A stretch of 38,461 nucleotides of DNA from Campylobacteraceae bacterium. Its GTDB lineage: Bacteria > Campylobacterota > Campylobacteria > Campylobacterales > BB28. Position numbers and translations under genes: made by a program. Positions 8,392-17,164 of the stretch are shown here, piece by piece. The stretch lies in assembly GCA_016744535.1 (NCBI GenBank), contig JADGEE010000018.1:1-38461 (forward strand), given 5' to 3'. Position 1 is the first letter of the stretch. The number at the start of each line of letters is the position of its first letter. The notes beneath the pieces were generated by a model. The model was not told where the DNA came from and did not search any database. It saw nothing but the letters and a program-made list of their open reading frames with translations.

Positions 8392-8445
8392 TAAGTTTTA
8401 AAGTAGAAATTACTTATAATAAATATAAAAATTTAAAGGAATTTA

Positions 8446-9978
8446 ATGAGAGCGTTAATAAGTGTAAGTGATAAGAGTGGGGTTATTTTGTTTGCAAAAG
8501 AGTTAGTAGATTTAGGATATGAGATAGTTTCAACTGGGGGAACTTTAAAAAAATTAAAAGAGAATGATATTAATGCAGTAGATATAAGTGAAGTGACAAA
8601 ATTCCCTGAAATGTTTGATGGAAGAGTTAAAACACTAAACCCAATGGTTCACGGTGGGATTTTATATAGAAGAGATAATAAAAGCGATGTAGAGACTGCA
8701 AAAGAGTACGGAATTATAGGAATTGATATAGTTGTTGTAAATTTATATCCATTTAAAGAGACAACTAAAAAAACCGACAATTTTGATGAAGTTATTGAAA
8801 ATATTGATATTGGAGGACCAACGCTTGTTCGAGCAAGTGCTAAAAATTATAAAGATGTAATTATTGCTACAAATCCAAATGATTATACAACTATAATAAA
8901 TACTATTAAGGACAATAAAAATACTATTGAATTTAGAAGAGATTTAATGATAAAAGCATTCGAGCATACAGCTAGTTATGACGCTTTTATTGCAAATTAT
9001 ATGAATAAAAAATTTAATAGTGGTATAGGTGAAAATCAATTTATCGTAGGTCAAAAAGTAATAGATACAAGATATGGTGAAAATCCTCATCAAAAAGGTA
9101 CTTTATATCAATTTGAAGATTTTTTTAGTAATAACTTTAAAACTCTCAAAGGCGAAGCTAGTTTTAATAATTTAACAGACATAAATGGAGCTATGAAAAT
9201 TGCTGGAAACTTTGGAAATAGAGAAGCTGTATGTATCTCAAAACACGGAAATCCTTGTGGATTTGCAATAAAAGATACTCTACTTGAAAGTTATGTAGAA
9301 GCTTTAAAATGCGATCCAATTTCAGCTTATGGTGGAGTTGTAGCAGTTAATGGAGTAGTAAATAGAGAGTTAGCACTTAAAATGAATGAGATATTTTTAG
9401 AAGTAATTATTGCAGGTGATTTTGACGAAGACGCGATAGAAGTTTTTAACTCAAAAAAGAGAATTAAATTATTTAGTCAAAATTCTAAAAAATTAGTTTT
9501 ATCAAATGACGAGATAGATTTTAAACATATTGATGGCGGATTTGTATTTCAAGATAGTGACAAAGTGGAAGATGATGAAGTTAAAAATTCAAAATTAATG
9601 AGTAAAAGAGAAGCCTCAAAAAGTGAATTACAAGATTTAGAAATAGCTTATAAAGTGGCTAGTTTAACTAAATCAAATTGTGTAGTTTATGTAAAAAATT
9701 CTGCAATGGTAGGAATTGGAATGGGAATGACAAGCAGAGTAGACGCTGCTAAATGTGCTATTAAAAAAGCTAAAGAGGTTGGATTAAGTATTGAAGGATC
9801 TGCACTAGCGAGTGAAGCATTTTTTCCATTTAGAGACTCTATTGATGCTGCGGCAACTGCTGGAGTTAAATCTATAATTGAACCAGGTGGAAGTATTAGA
9901 GATAAAGAGATAATAGAGGCAAGTGATGAAAATGAAATTGCTTTATATTTTAGTGGAAAAAGACACTTTTTACATTAG
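8446..9978 (+). CDS. purH: bifunctional AICAR transformylase / IMP cyclohydrolase PurH
   Basis: Catalyses the last two steps of IMP synthesis. 510 aa, normal length. The N-terminal MGS-like cyclohydrolase domain (about 1-145) has SDKSGV, STGGT and [15 protein letters not shown]; the C-terminal transformylase domain has [17 protein letters not shown], the [14 protein letters not shown] segment and the terminal [16 protein letters not shown] precedes ATG 8446. With purU upstream in the window, two one-carbon/purine genes occur in the same region but not the same operon. Confidence 0.96.
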   Translation: MRALISVSDKSGVILFAKELVDLGYEIVSTGGTLKKLKENDINAVDISEVTKFPEMFDGRVKTLNPMVHGGILYRRDNKSDVETAKEYGIIGIDIVVVNLYPFKETTKKTDNFDEVIENIDIGGPTLVRASAKNYKDVIIATNPNDYTTIINTIKDNKNTIEFRRDLMIKAFEHTASYDAFIANYMNKKFNSGIGENQFIVGQKVIDTRYGENPHQKGTLYQFEDFFSNNFKTLKGEASFNNLTDINGAMKIAGNFGNREAVCISKHGNPCGFAIKDTLLESYVEALKCDPISAYGGVVAVNGVVNRELALKMNEIFLEVIIAGDFDEDAIEVFNSKKRIKLFSQNSKKLVLSNDEIDFKHIDGGFVFQDSDKVEDDEVKNSKLMSKREASKSELQDLEIAYKVASLTKSNCVVYVKNSAMVGIGMGMTSRVDAAKCAIKKAKEVGLSIEGSALASEAFFPFRDSIDAAATAGVKSIIEPGGSIRDKEIIEASDENEIALYFSGKRHFLH

Positions 9979-10007
9979 TCTCTTTTTTTTCTTTAATTAA
10001 TAAAATT

Positions 10008-10202
10008 TTATTTTAACAATTTATTAACTTTTTTTATCTCCTCTTGTAATTCACTTAAAAGTATTCCAAGACCTATAATATCACCTTTTTGAAAGTGAAA
10101 TCTCTCATTATCCATATACAATAATGAACTTATTATAAAATCCATTTTATTGTAAATAGTGTTTAATTTATCACTAGCATTGTTTATATTTTCTGTTTTC
10201 AT
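10008..10202 (-). CDS. small hypothetical protein (64 aa)
   Basis: A 64-residue ORF on the minus strand with AAAGG about 7 nt before its ATG. The product is predicted mainly helical: an N-terminal polar stretch, then two amphipathic helices (about 12-30 and 45-64) ending in a Lys/Glu-rich heptad-like pattern (LLSELQEEIKKVNKLLK). No signal peptide or membrane segment. It lies between purH and the defence island, convergent with purH. No recognised family. Confidence 0.5.
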   Translation of the reverse strand: MKTENINNASDKLNTIYNKMDFIISSLLYMDNERFHFQKGDIIGLGILLSELQEEIKKVNKLLK

Positions 10203-10336
10203 TTTGTGCCTTTATTTTTTATAAATTATATATAATTAATTCTATGGAATCAATTCACAAATATTTTTCTAAAAATTTGAAAATAAAGAAAATATTTTGT
10301 TAAAATTAAAAAAAAAATTATGCAAAGTGGTTAAAA

Positions 10337-10924
10337 TTGAAAAATAATATAACTAAATTTTATGAAAAAAATTACAAAAATTTAATTAAAATGTATAATA
10401 ATGCCGATATTAAAATATTAAATAAACTTTTTGATGAATATATAAAAAAAAGTAACAAAGTTTTAGATATTGGATTTGGCAGTGGTAGAGATTTAAAATA
10501 TATTAAAAATTTAAGTGCAAAAGTTTTCGGAGTAGAAAGTTGTGAAGGCTTTATTGAAAATTTAGAAAAAGAAATTTATTTTAAAAATAGGGTATATTTT
10601 GCTACACTTCCAAATCTAAAATTAAATCTAAATTTTAAATTTGATGTAATTATCTCTATAGCTGTTTTTATGCACTTAAGTAAATCAGAAATTCAAGAAT
10701 CTATTAAAAATATAAAAAAATATTTAAAAAATGGTGGAGTAGTTATAATTAGTTATTCTATAGGTAAAAGAAAAAATGATGAAAGATTTTTTGAAAATTT
10801 AAGTATTGAATTTATGAGAGAGAGTTTTGAAAAGTTTGAGTTTAGAGAAGTTAAATTAATTAATAATAGTGACGCTTTGAGCAGAGAGATTGAGTGGGTA
10901 AGCCAAGTATTTAAATTAATGTGA
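10337..10924 (+). CDS. class I SAM-dependent methyltransferase
   Basis: 195 aa with a Rossmann methyltransferase core: motif I VLDIGFGSGRDL (residues 42-53), an acidic residue ending the next strand (VFGVES, about 60), motif IV region FDVIISIAVFMHL, and post-motif YLKNGGVVIISYS. This pattern fits small-molecule or protein methyltransferases (Methyltransf_11/tellurite-resistance type), not base-modifying DNA enzymes, which carry NPPY/DPPY. The start is TTG 10337, with only a weak AGTGG upstream. It lies 59 nt before the DUF262 gene; whether it belongs to the phosphorothioation system is unclear. Substrate unknown. Confidence 0.75.
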   Translation: MKNNITKFYEKNYKNLIKMYNNADIKILNKLFDEYIKKSNKVLDIGFGSGRDLKYIKNLSAKVFGVESCEGFIENLEKEIYFKNRVYFATLPNLKLNLNFKFDVIISIAVFMHLSKSEIQESIKNIKKYLKNGGVVIISYSIGKRKNDERFFENLSIEFMRESFEKFEFREVKLINNSDALSREIEWVSQVFKLM

Positions 10925-10937
10925 ATTGAATTTTAAA

Positions 10938-10943
10938 TATAAT
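10938..10943 (+). promoter_or_regulatory. -10 element for the phosphorothioation/restriction operon
   Basis: TATAAT 40 nt upstream of ATG 10984, followed by AAAGG at about 10971-10975. It is the best promoter candidate for the long run of genes to 19620, in which later intergenic gaps are 11 nt or less. Prediction only; AT-rich sequence gives chance matches. Confidence 0.4.
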
Positions 10944-10983
10944 GTTTTTTTATAAATTTAAAATGATATAAAGGTTTTTTATT

Positions 10984-12837
10984 ATGTCTAATTTTAGTTC
11001 AAATTTGCTTAGTATAAGTATGTTACTTAAAAATGAATATGATGATGTAGATAAGGGGAAGACATACTCTATACCACATTATCAAAGAAGATATGTTTGG
11101 AATGATGAAAATGTTGAAAAATTAGTAGAAGATTTAGTAGAAAGTTTAAATGATGATAAAGAATATTTTATAGGAGGTATTGTATTATCAAGAGAGACAA
11201 TAGAAAATAATAAAACAGATTGTTTAGAAGTAATTGATGGACAACAAAGACTTACTACTTTAGCAATTTTAACAGCAACGATAGTATATGTTTTAGAATT
11301 AAATGAGAATAACTATAAAAATGATTTATTAGAATATAGGAAACAAAAAGCTAAAGAATTATCAGAATTAATTATTTTTAAAAAAACTACAAAAGATAGA
11401 AAAGTAATAGAAAAAGTAAAAATAGAAAGAATGGATTCTTTAAATGAGTTATTTGTTCAAATATTAAAAATATTAATAAACTTTGAATGGAAAAATGAAA
11501 AAGATAAATTAAATAAATTTACCAATATACAAGAAGAATATAAAAATAAATTAATTTCAATTACAAAAAAACTTATTGATAAAGTAAAACAGATTGATAG
11601 TACTGATAGTGACCATCTTATAAATTTCATAGACCATTTATTTGATAAAACTAAAATTGTTGTTACAAAAACAAATGATATTGATACAGGATTTTTAGTA
11701 TTTGAAAAATTAAATGATAGTGGAATCGCATTAGAACCCGAAGATTTACTAAAAAATTATATATTTAAAAATTCTAATGAAACTGAATATAAACAAATAT
11801 CAGAAAAATGGGAAATATTTTTAAATATTGTATCTGAAATAAATATTAAATCTAAGATTAAACCTAGAGAGTTTCTTGAAAACTATATAGTAATTAATGG
11901 GATAGATATAAAAAATAAAAGCATCTTTTATAATTTAAAAAAATTAAAGACAGAAAATTTTAATTTATCTATGGAACTTCTTGATGATTTAATTACTATA
12001 GCAACAAAATATAAAGAGTTAAGAAATAATAGTTTTATTTCAAAATATTTAAATGCTATGAATTTTAAATTAGGTTATATAATTATTTTAGCTACATATA
12101 AAGTTTTAGGTGAACAAATTTATGAAAAGAATATAAAAGAAATTTTAGCCATTGTTGTAAGATTTGGGCTAACTTTTATTTTAACTGGAAATCCTAGAGG
12201 AATAAGTCAAGAAGTTCCAAAATTATCTAAATTACTAACAGAAGACAAATTATTAGATGAAAATAAAATTTTAGATAGATTTAAAAATAAAATCAATGAA
12301 TTAATTCATAATAAAAAACAGGAATTTTATCAAAGTATAGTAAACAATGACTTTTATAATAAACATAAAAAAATAACGAAATTTTTGTTTAGTATTTTAA
12401 ATTATCATTTAGATGGTACAAAAATAGGTATAAATACTTTAACAATAGAACATTTAATGTCACAAAATCCAAATAAAAACTGTACATACTCTAGTATAAA
12501 TAATGATAATATACAACTTTATACTAATAAAATAGGTAACTTGACAGTAATACACCAGTCTGGTAATTCTAGCTGTGGAAATAAGTGTTTTCACGAAAAA
12601 GTAAAATGTTTATTAGAAAATCAAAATATTTATATTACAAGGTCTATAAAAGAAAATCAAAATAATAAAACAAGAAAAACAAAATTTAATAATTTTCAAT
12701 CAAAATATGATTTTAAACCTTTAAATGATAATTCTGTTTGGGGAAAAGAGTATATTGAGAATAGAAGTGAATCTTTAGCTAAATTAGCTGAATATGTTGT
12801 TATAGAGAAGAATATGCTTATTAATTATTTTGAATAA
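10984..12837 (+). CDS. DUF262/DUF1524 (GmrSD/SspE-like) restriction effector
   Basis: 617 aa. The N-terminal DUF262 (ParB-like NTPase) domain shows IPHYQRRYVW (about residues 33-42), FIGGIVL, and the signature D85-G-Q-Q-R89 in VIDGQQRLTTL; the domain continues with FEKLNDSGIALEPEDLLKNY. The C-terminal DUF1524 domain carries the HNH-type nuclease pattern: H490 in IEHLMSQNP, G518-N-L in KIGNLTVI and a final GNKCFHEK. GmrSD and BrxU cut modified DNA, and SspE of the Ssp phosphorothioation system has this same DUF262-DUF1524 layout and senses phosphorothioate. Here it sits 11 nt before dndC, so a role as the phosphorothioate-dependent effector is inferred. Other modified-base targets are possible. 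Confidence 0.85.
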   Translation: MSNFSSNLLSISMLLKNEYDDVDKGKTYSIPHYQRRYVWNDENVEKLVEDLVESLNDDKEYFIGGIVLSRETIENNKTDCLEVIDGQQRLTTLAILTATIVYVLELNENNYKNDLLEYRKQKAKELSELIIFKKTTKDRKVIEKVKIERMDSLNELFVQILKILINFEWKNEKDKLNKFTNIQEEYKNKLISITKKLIDKVKQIDSTDSDHLINFIDHLFDKTKIVVTKTNDIDTGFLVFEKLNDSGIALEPEDLLKNYIFKNSNETEYKQISEKWEIFLNIVSEINIKSKIKPREFLENYIVINGIDIKNKSIFYNLKKLKTENFNLSMELLDDLITIATKYKELRNNSFISKYLNAMNFKLGYIIILATYKVLGEQIYEKNIKEILAIVVRFGLTFILTGNPRGISQEVPKLSKLLTEDKLLDENKILDRFKNKINELIHNKKQEFYQSIVNNDFYNKHKKITKFLFSILNYHLDGTKIGINTLTIEHLMSQNPNKNCTYSSINNDNIQLYTNKIGNLTVIHQSGNSSCGNKCFHEKVKCLLENQNIYITRSIKENQNNKTRKTKFNNFQSKYDFKPLNDNSVWGKEYIENRSESLAKLAEYVVIEKNMLINYFE

Positions 12838-12848
12838 AAAAGGTATTT

Positions 12849-14135
12849 ATGAATAAATCACAACAAACAAAACAATTAATTAAAAATCACTACTTAGCAG
12901 ACTCTCGTCCATTAGTAGTGACTTTTAGTGGTGGAAAAGATAGCACAACAGTTTTACAGCTTACAATGGAAGTTTTACAAGAGTTAAAAAAAGAGAATAA
13001 AATAATAAAAGATACTTATATTGTCTCTTCTGATACTTTGGTGGAAATGCCAATTATTGAAGAGTATTTAAACAATACTCTAAATAAAATTAATCAATAT
13101 TGTAAACAAGAGAATTTAAGAGTTACAACACATTTAATTAAACCAAAAGAGGAAGATTCTTTCTTTACTTTAATGATAGGTAGAGGTTATCCTGCTCCAA
13201 ATAAGTGGTTTAGATGGTGTACTGATAGATTAAAAATTAAACCTACTACGGATTTTTTAAGTCAATTAGTAGATAAACATCAATCTATATTAATGCTACT
13301 TGGCGTTAGAATTGATGAGTCTATTAGTCGTGCTATCTCTATTAAAAGTAGAGATTTAAATTATAAGGGTTTATCACCTCACGACCAAATTCCTAACGCT
13401 TATGTTTTATCTCCCATAAAAGATTGGAGTAATGCAGAGGTTTGGACATTTTTAACTGAATGTGAAACTCTTTGGGGAAATCATAAATTAATGATGAGTC
13501 TATATGATAAAGGAAGTAGTGAGGCTGATTGTAATATCGCGTTAAATCCAGAGTCGCCTAGTTGTGGAAAAACTCGTTTTGGTTGTTGGACTTGTACTGT
13601 TGTCGATAAAGATAAATCTATGGATGGAATGATTAAAAGTGGTGAAGAGTGGATGTTACCTCTGTGGGATTATAGAGAGAAGTTATTAAAATATAGAAAT
13701 AGAGAAGATAAACGAAATAGTAGACGAAAAAACTCACAAAGAGGTTTAGGAGATTTCACACTCGCTACTAGAGAAGAGTTATTAGAAGATATTTTTATAA
13801 TAGAAAAAATGAGTGAATTTAAAAATAGAGATATAGAATTAATTTCAGATATAGAGTTAGAGTTAATTCAAAAGAATTGGGATAGAGATGGTGATATAGA
13901 AAATTCAGCTCTAAAGTTAGCTAAAAAATATAAAAGATTAAAAAATAAATCTGTTGAAAATAGTGAAATAGAGAATATTTTAAGTGAGTTAAATATTGAT
14001 TTTTCAAAAGAGTTATTTAAGAGAATCTATGAGATAGAAGTAAATAGAAAAAACTTATCAAATAGAGTTGGAATACTTCAAGATATAGAGAGTAGAGTTA
14101 AAAATTATTCTAAGGGATTATTTATTGAGAATTAA
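12849..14135 (+). CDS. dndC: DndC, PP-loop ATP pyrophosphatase / sulfurtransferase of DNA phosphorothioation
   Basis: 428 aa, PAPS-reductase-like. PP-loop SGGKDS at residues 27-32 binds and hydrolyses ATP to activate the DNA phosphate. C124 lies in WFRWCTDRLK. Four cysteines, C228, C239, C246 and C249 (the last three in SCGKTRFGCWTC), are placed to bind the [4Fe-4S] cluster known in DndC. The C-terminal third is charged and helical. DndC takes sulfur from a cysteine desulfurase (DndA or IscS); none is encoded here. AAAGG precedes ATG 12849, and the stop overlaps dndD by 11 nt. SspD of the Ssp system is related, but the dndD/dndE neighbours favour Dnd. Confidence 0.9.
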   Translation: MNKSQQTKQLIKNHYLADSRPLVVTFSGGKDSTTVLQLTMEVLQELKKENKIIKDTYIVSSDTLVEMPIIEEYLNNTLNKINQYCKQENLRVTTHLIKPKEEDSFFTLMIGRGYPAPNKWFRWCTDRLKIKPTTDFLSQLVDKHQSILMLLGVRIDESISRAISIKSRDLNYKGLSPHDQIPNAYVLSPIKDWSNAEVWTFLTECETLWGNHKLMMSLYDKGSSEADCNIALNPESPSCGKTRFGCWTCTVVDKDKSMDGMIKSGEEWMLPLWDYREKLLKYRNREDKRNSRRKNSQRGLGDFTLATREELLEDIFIIEKMSEFKNRDIELISDIELELIQKNWDRDGDIENSALKLAKKYKRLKNKSVENSEIENILSELNIDFSKELFKRIYEIEVNRKNLSNRVGILQDIESRVKNYSKGLFIEN

Positions 14136-15867
14136 AGAGTTATTGTTAAAAGATATATTTTCATATTATGGTATACATAGTATAAAATTTGATAAATTTA
14201 CTTTTATAATTGGTGAAAATGGGTTTGGAAAAACTGCTATTTTAAATAGTATAAAATTAGCTTTAGGTAAAAAAGATATCGATAAAAACTCTATTTTAAA
14301 TAGTGAAAGTAGTGAAAAAAATTGTTATATAGAGGTAGATTTTGAAGAGTTTAAAATCAAAAGAGAGTGGGATTTTAAAGAGAATATTGAGAGAGTAGAG
14401 ATTAAATTAGAAGATGAGGTTTTAGAGGATTTTGAAGCAGAAGAGTTTATAAAAGAGAAATTTCCATTAGAGATAATTGATTTTATATTTTTTGATGGTG
14501 AAGTGGAAAAAAATTTAATAATTTCAAAAAAATCTCATCTGAAAAAACTCTTTGAGCATATTTTTGATTTAGATATATTTGCAAATATGAAAAGTGATTG
14601 TTTAAGAGTTGCAAAAAAATTATTAAAAGATATAGAGAGTATTGAACTTCAAGAGTTTCAAGGCTTGGAATCTAAAAGCGAAACTATTTTAAAAGAGATA
14701 GAAAGCTTAAAGTTAAAAATAGAAAACGATAATTTAGAATTAAAAAAATTAAATTTAGAGTTAAAAAATTTAGAGTTAAAGGTAAAAACTCATAGTAAAG
14801 CTATTGCAAATTTAAAAGAGAAATTAAATATTAAAAATGAAGAGTTAGAGGAGTATTTAAAAAAATTTAGAGAGATAAATCTTTATCAAATGCCTCTTAT
14901 TTTAAATAATATGTTGCTAAAAAATATAGAGAATAAAAATATTAATTTTATAGAGATAAAAAGTGAAAATGAATTTAAAAACAAGTTTACATCATTTTAT
15001 GAAATGATTAAAACTGATATGAGTGAAGAGGAGCTTTTAAGAGAGTTTTATAATATATTTGCTAATTCTATTTTAGATTTAAATTTAAAATACTCAAAAG
15101 ATGATTTTAAAGATATTTTAGAAAATATCAAAAGAGTTAATATAGAAATTGAAAATATTGAAGAAAAATTAAAAAATGTTAGAAAAAAATCTACTGATGA
15201 GATATTAAATGAGTTAGAAAAAACTCAAACAGAAAAGTTAAAAAATAGAGAAATTTTAGAGTTTAATTTAATAGATAGTGAAAAAAAATTAGAAACTTTA
15301 AATTTAGAAAATAAAGAAGTAGAAGCTAAACTTAGAATTGAATTTATAAATAAGAGAGAAAAATTTGCAAATATTAAGAGTTATGAAGAGTTATTTAATA
15401 TCTCAAAAGGTGCAGATAAAATTTATATTTTAAAGTTAAAACAGAATTTAGAGGATTTTAATAAAATATTTGCAATTAATTTAAAACCATTTTTAGCAAA
15501 ATATCATCATATAAGCAAAATATTTTTAAATGAAGATTTTAATATTATTTTACTTGATAAAAAAGAGAGTACATTGAATCTATCACTTATTTCAGCTGGA
15601 CAAAAACAGATACTTAGCTTTTTAATTATAAATAGTGTATTAGAGTTTAAAAATTTTAGTGATTTTATGCTTATAGATACACCATTTGGAAGGCTCTCAA
15701 ATGAAAACAGAGATTTTATATTAAATGATTCATATATGAAATTTGAAAATTTAACCCTACTTATGACAAGTAGTGAATTTGACTATATTAAAACAAAAAA
15801 TTTAAATTTTAAAGAATATCATTTAGCAAAAAATATGTTTGGTACAGAGGTGAAGTATGGCAGTTAA
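14125..15867 (+). CDS. dndD: DndD, SMC-like ATPase of DNA phosphorothioation
   Basis: 580 aa from TTG 14125, with AAGGGA 7 nt upstream. Walker A is GENGFGKT (residues 30-37); the ABC-type signature is S490-A-G-Q (ISAGQKQILSFL); Walker B is FMLIDTPFG around D518. Between them, about residues 170-420, is a long Leu/Lys/Glu coiled coil, so the protein has head-coil-head SMC/Rad50 architecture. No CxxC zinc hook is seen in the coil. In the family it provides ATPase activity thought to alter or nick DNA structure during sulfur incorporation. Somewhat shorter than the roughly 660 aa of typical DndD, mostly in the coil. Overlaps both neighbours by 11 nt. Confidence 0.88.
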   Translation: MRIKELLLKDIFSYYGIHSIKFDKFTFIIGENGFGKTAILNSIKLALGKKDIDKNSILNSESSEKNCYIEVDFEEFKIKREWDFKENIERVEIKLEDEVLEDFEAEEFIKEKFPLEIIDFIFFDGEVEKNLIISKKSHLKKLFEHIFDLDIFANMKSDCLRVAKKLLKDIESIELQEFQGLESKSETILKEIESLKLKIENDNLELKKLNLELKNLELKVKTHSKAIANLKEKLNIKNEELEEYLKKFREINLYQMPLILNNMLLKNIENKNINFIEIKSENEFKNKFTSFYEMIKTDMSEEELLREFYNIFANSILDLNLKYSKDDFKDILENIKRVNIEIENIEEKLKNVRKKSTDEILNELEKTQTEKLKNREILEFNLIDSEKKLETLNLENKEVEAKLRIEFINKREKFANIKSYEELFNISKGADKIYILKLKQNLEDFNKIFAINLKPFLAKYHHISKIFLNEDFNIILLDKKESTLNLSLISAGQKQILSFLIINSVLEFKNFSDFMLIDTPFGRLSNENRDFILNDSYMKFENLTLLMTSSEFDYIKTKNLNFKEYHLAKNMFGTEVKYGS

Positions 15868-16249
15868 AACAACACAAGAGATAGAGAGTTATATAACTCC
15901 TCTTTTTAAACTTTTAAAATTAAATCCAAAAGAACCAAAATGGATAGGACTTAGATTTATGATAAATATTTCACTATCCATTAAACATAAAAAATTTCAA
16001 ATTGAATTAAATAGTGATTTTAATGGGAGTGAATATCAACTTAAACAATTAACAGGTGAGCATAAAGAAAATGAAAATTTTACAAACTACTATCATAAAA
16101 TGATAGAATCTTATGATGAGATGGAGTTAAAAACTGTTAGAGAGTTTGAAAAAAGATTAGAGTATCATATCCAAAGAGGATACGAAATATTAAATAAATC
16201 ACAAACTAAAAAATTTAATATTTATGAATTTATGCTTCAAGAGTTTTAA
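15857..16249 (+). CDS. dndE: DndE-like phosphorothioation protein (DUF1832)
   Basis: 130 aa, the size of DndE. It overlaps the dndD stop by 11 nt. It is basic and mainly helical, with the RFMINISLS segment (about 35-43), a central LKQLTGEH and a C-terminal helix ending RLEYHIQRGYEIL; this layout matches DUF1832/DndE, whose tetramer binds nicked DNA. Similarity to the E. coli protein by eye is weak, so the call rests on order (C-D-E), size and the LTGE/HxxRG features. A different small DNA-binding partner is the alternative. Confidence 0.72.
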   Translation: MAVKTTQEIESYITPLFKLLKLNPKEPKWIGLRFMINISLSIKHKKFQIELNSDFNGSEYQLKQLTGEHKENENFTNYYHKMIESYDEMELKTVREFEKRLEYHIQRGYEILNKSQTKKFNIYEFMLQEF

Positions 16250-16252
16250 AAA

Positions 16253-17164
16253 ATGACAGCTATAAAAAATAAAAATATAAAATCACCTTTAAACTATATA
16301 GGTGGAAAACATAAATTATTAAATCAAATTACACCATTATTTCCAATAAAAATCAATACATTCGTTGATTTATTTGCAGGTGGTTGTAATGTGGGCATTA
16401 ATATAGAAGCTAATAGAATAATATTTAATGATAATTTAATATATTTAATTGAAATGTTTCAAATATTTCAAAGTAATAGTGTTAAAAATACTGTTAATCA
16501 TATTGAAAATAGAATAAAAGAGTTTGAGTTATCAAAAACAAATGAACAAGGATATAAAAAATTTCGTGATTTTTATAATCAAACTAAAATTAAATTAGAT
16601 TTATTTGTATTAATTGCTTATTCTTTTAATTATCAAATTAGATTTAATAATAGTCATAAATTTAATACTCCATTTGGACGAAATAGAAGTAGTTTTAATG
16701 ATACTATGAAACATAATTTAATAAATTTTATTATGAAATTAAAAGAAAAAGAGAGTGAATTTTTAACCTTTAGTTTTGAAAATTTTGATTTTTCAATATT
16801 AAGTAAAGATGATTTTGTTTATTGTGACCCTCCATATTTAATTACAACAGGTTCTTATAATGATGGGAAAAGAGGTTTTAAAGGTTGGAGTGAAAACGAA
16901 GAATTTAAATTATTAGATATTTTAGATAATTTAGATAATAAGAATATAAAATTTGCACTTTCAAATGTTATACAACATAAAGGTAAAGAAAATTTAATAT
17001 TAAAAAATTGGTTAAAAAAACAAAATTATAAAATAAATTTTTTAGATAAAAACTATTCAAATTCAAATTATCAAACAAAAATAAGAGATAAGAATGCAAG
17101 TATTGAAGTTCTTATTACAAATTATACTCCAAATACTAAAAAAAGAGAAAAACATTATGTTTAA
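16253..17164 (+). CDS. D12-class (Dam-type) DNA adenine-N6 methyltransferase, M1
   Basis: 303 aa. Alpha-type amino-methyltransferase layout: motif X NYIGGKHKLL (about residues 14-23), motif I VDLFAGGCNVG (about 39-49), a target-recognition region in the middle (with TPFGRNRSSFN), and catalytic motif IV CDPPY (about 193-197). Resembles the N-terminal half of FokI-type bifunctional methyltransferases and DpnII/Dam relatives. Starts 3 nt after the dndE stop, so likely co-transcribed with the phosphorothioation genes, and overlaps the putative endonuclease by 8 nt. Methylates adenine on one strand of an unknown, probably asymmetric, site. Confidence 0.9.
   Translation: MTAIKNKNIKSPLNYIGGKHKLLNQITPLFPIKINTFVDLFAGGCNVGINIEANRIIFNDNLIYLIEMFQIFQSNSVKNTVNHIENRIKEFELSKTNEQGYKKFRDFYNQTKIKLDLFVLIAYSFNYQIRFNNSHKFNTPFGRNRSSFNDTMKHNLINFIMKLKEKESEFLTFSFENFDFSILSKDDFVYCDPPYLITTGSYNDGKRGFKGWSENEEFKLLDILDNLDNKNIKFALSNVIQHKGKENLILKNWLKKQNYKINFLDKNYSNSNYQTKIRDKNASIEVLITNYTPNTKKREKHYV

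Noticed and set aside
9949-9990. Intrinsic terminator after purH
   Set aside because: Only an AGAC/GTCT stem with mismatches before a T-run; too weak to list as a feature.
10242-10301. 19-codon ATG ORF upstream of the methyltransferase gene
   Set aside because: No ribosome site, very short and AT-driven composition; no leader-type amino acid bias.
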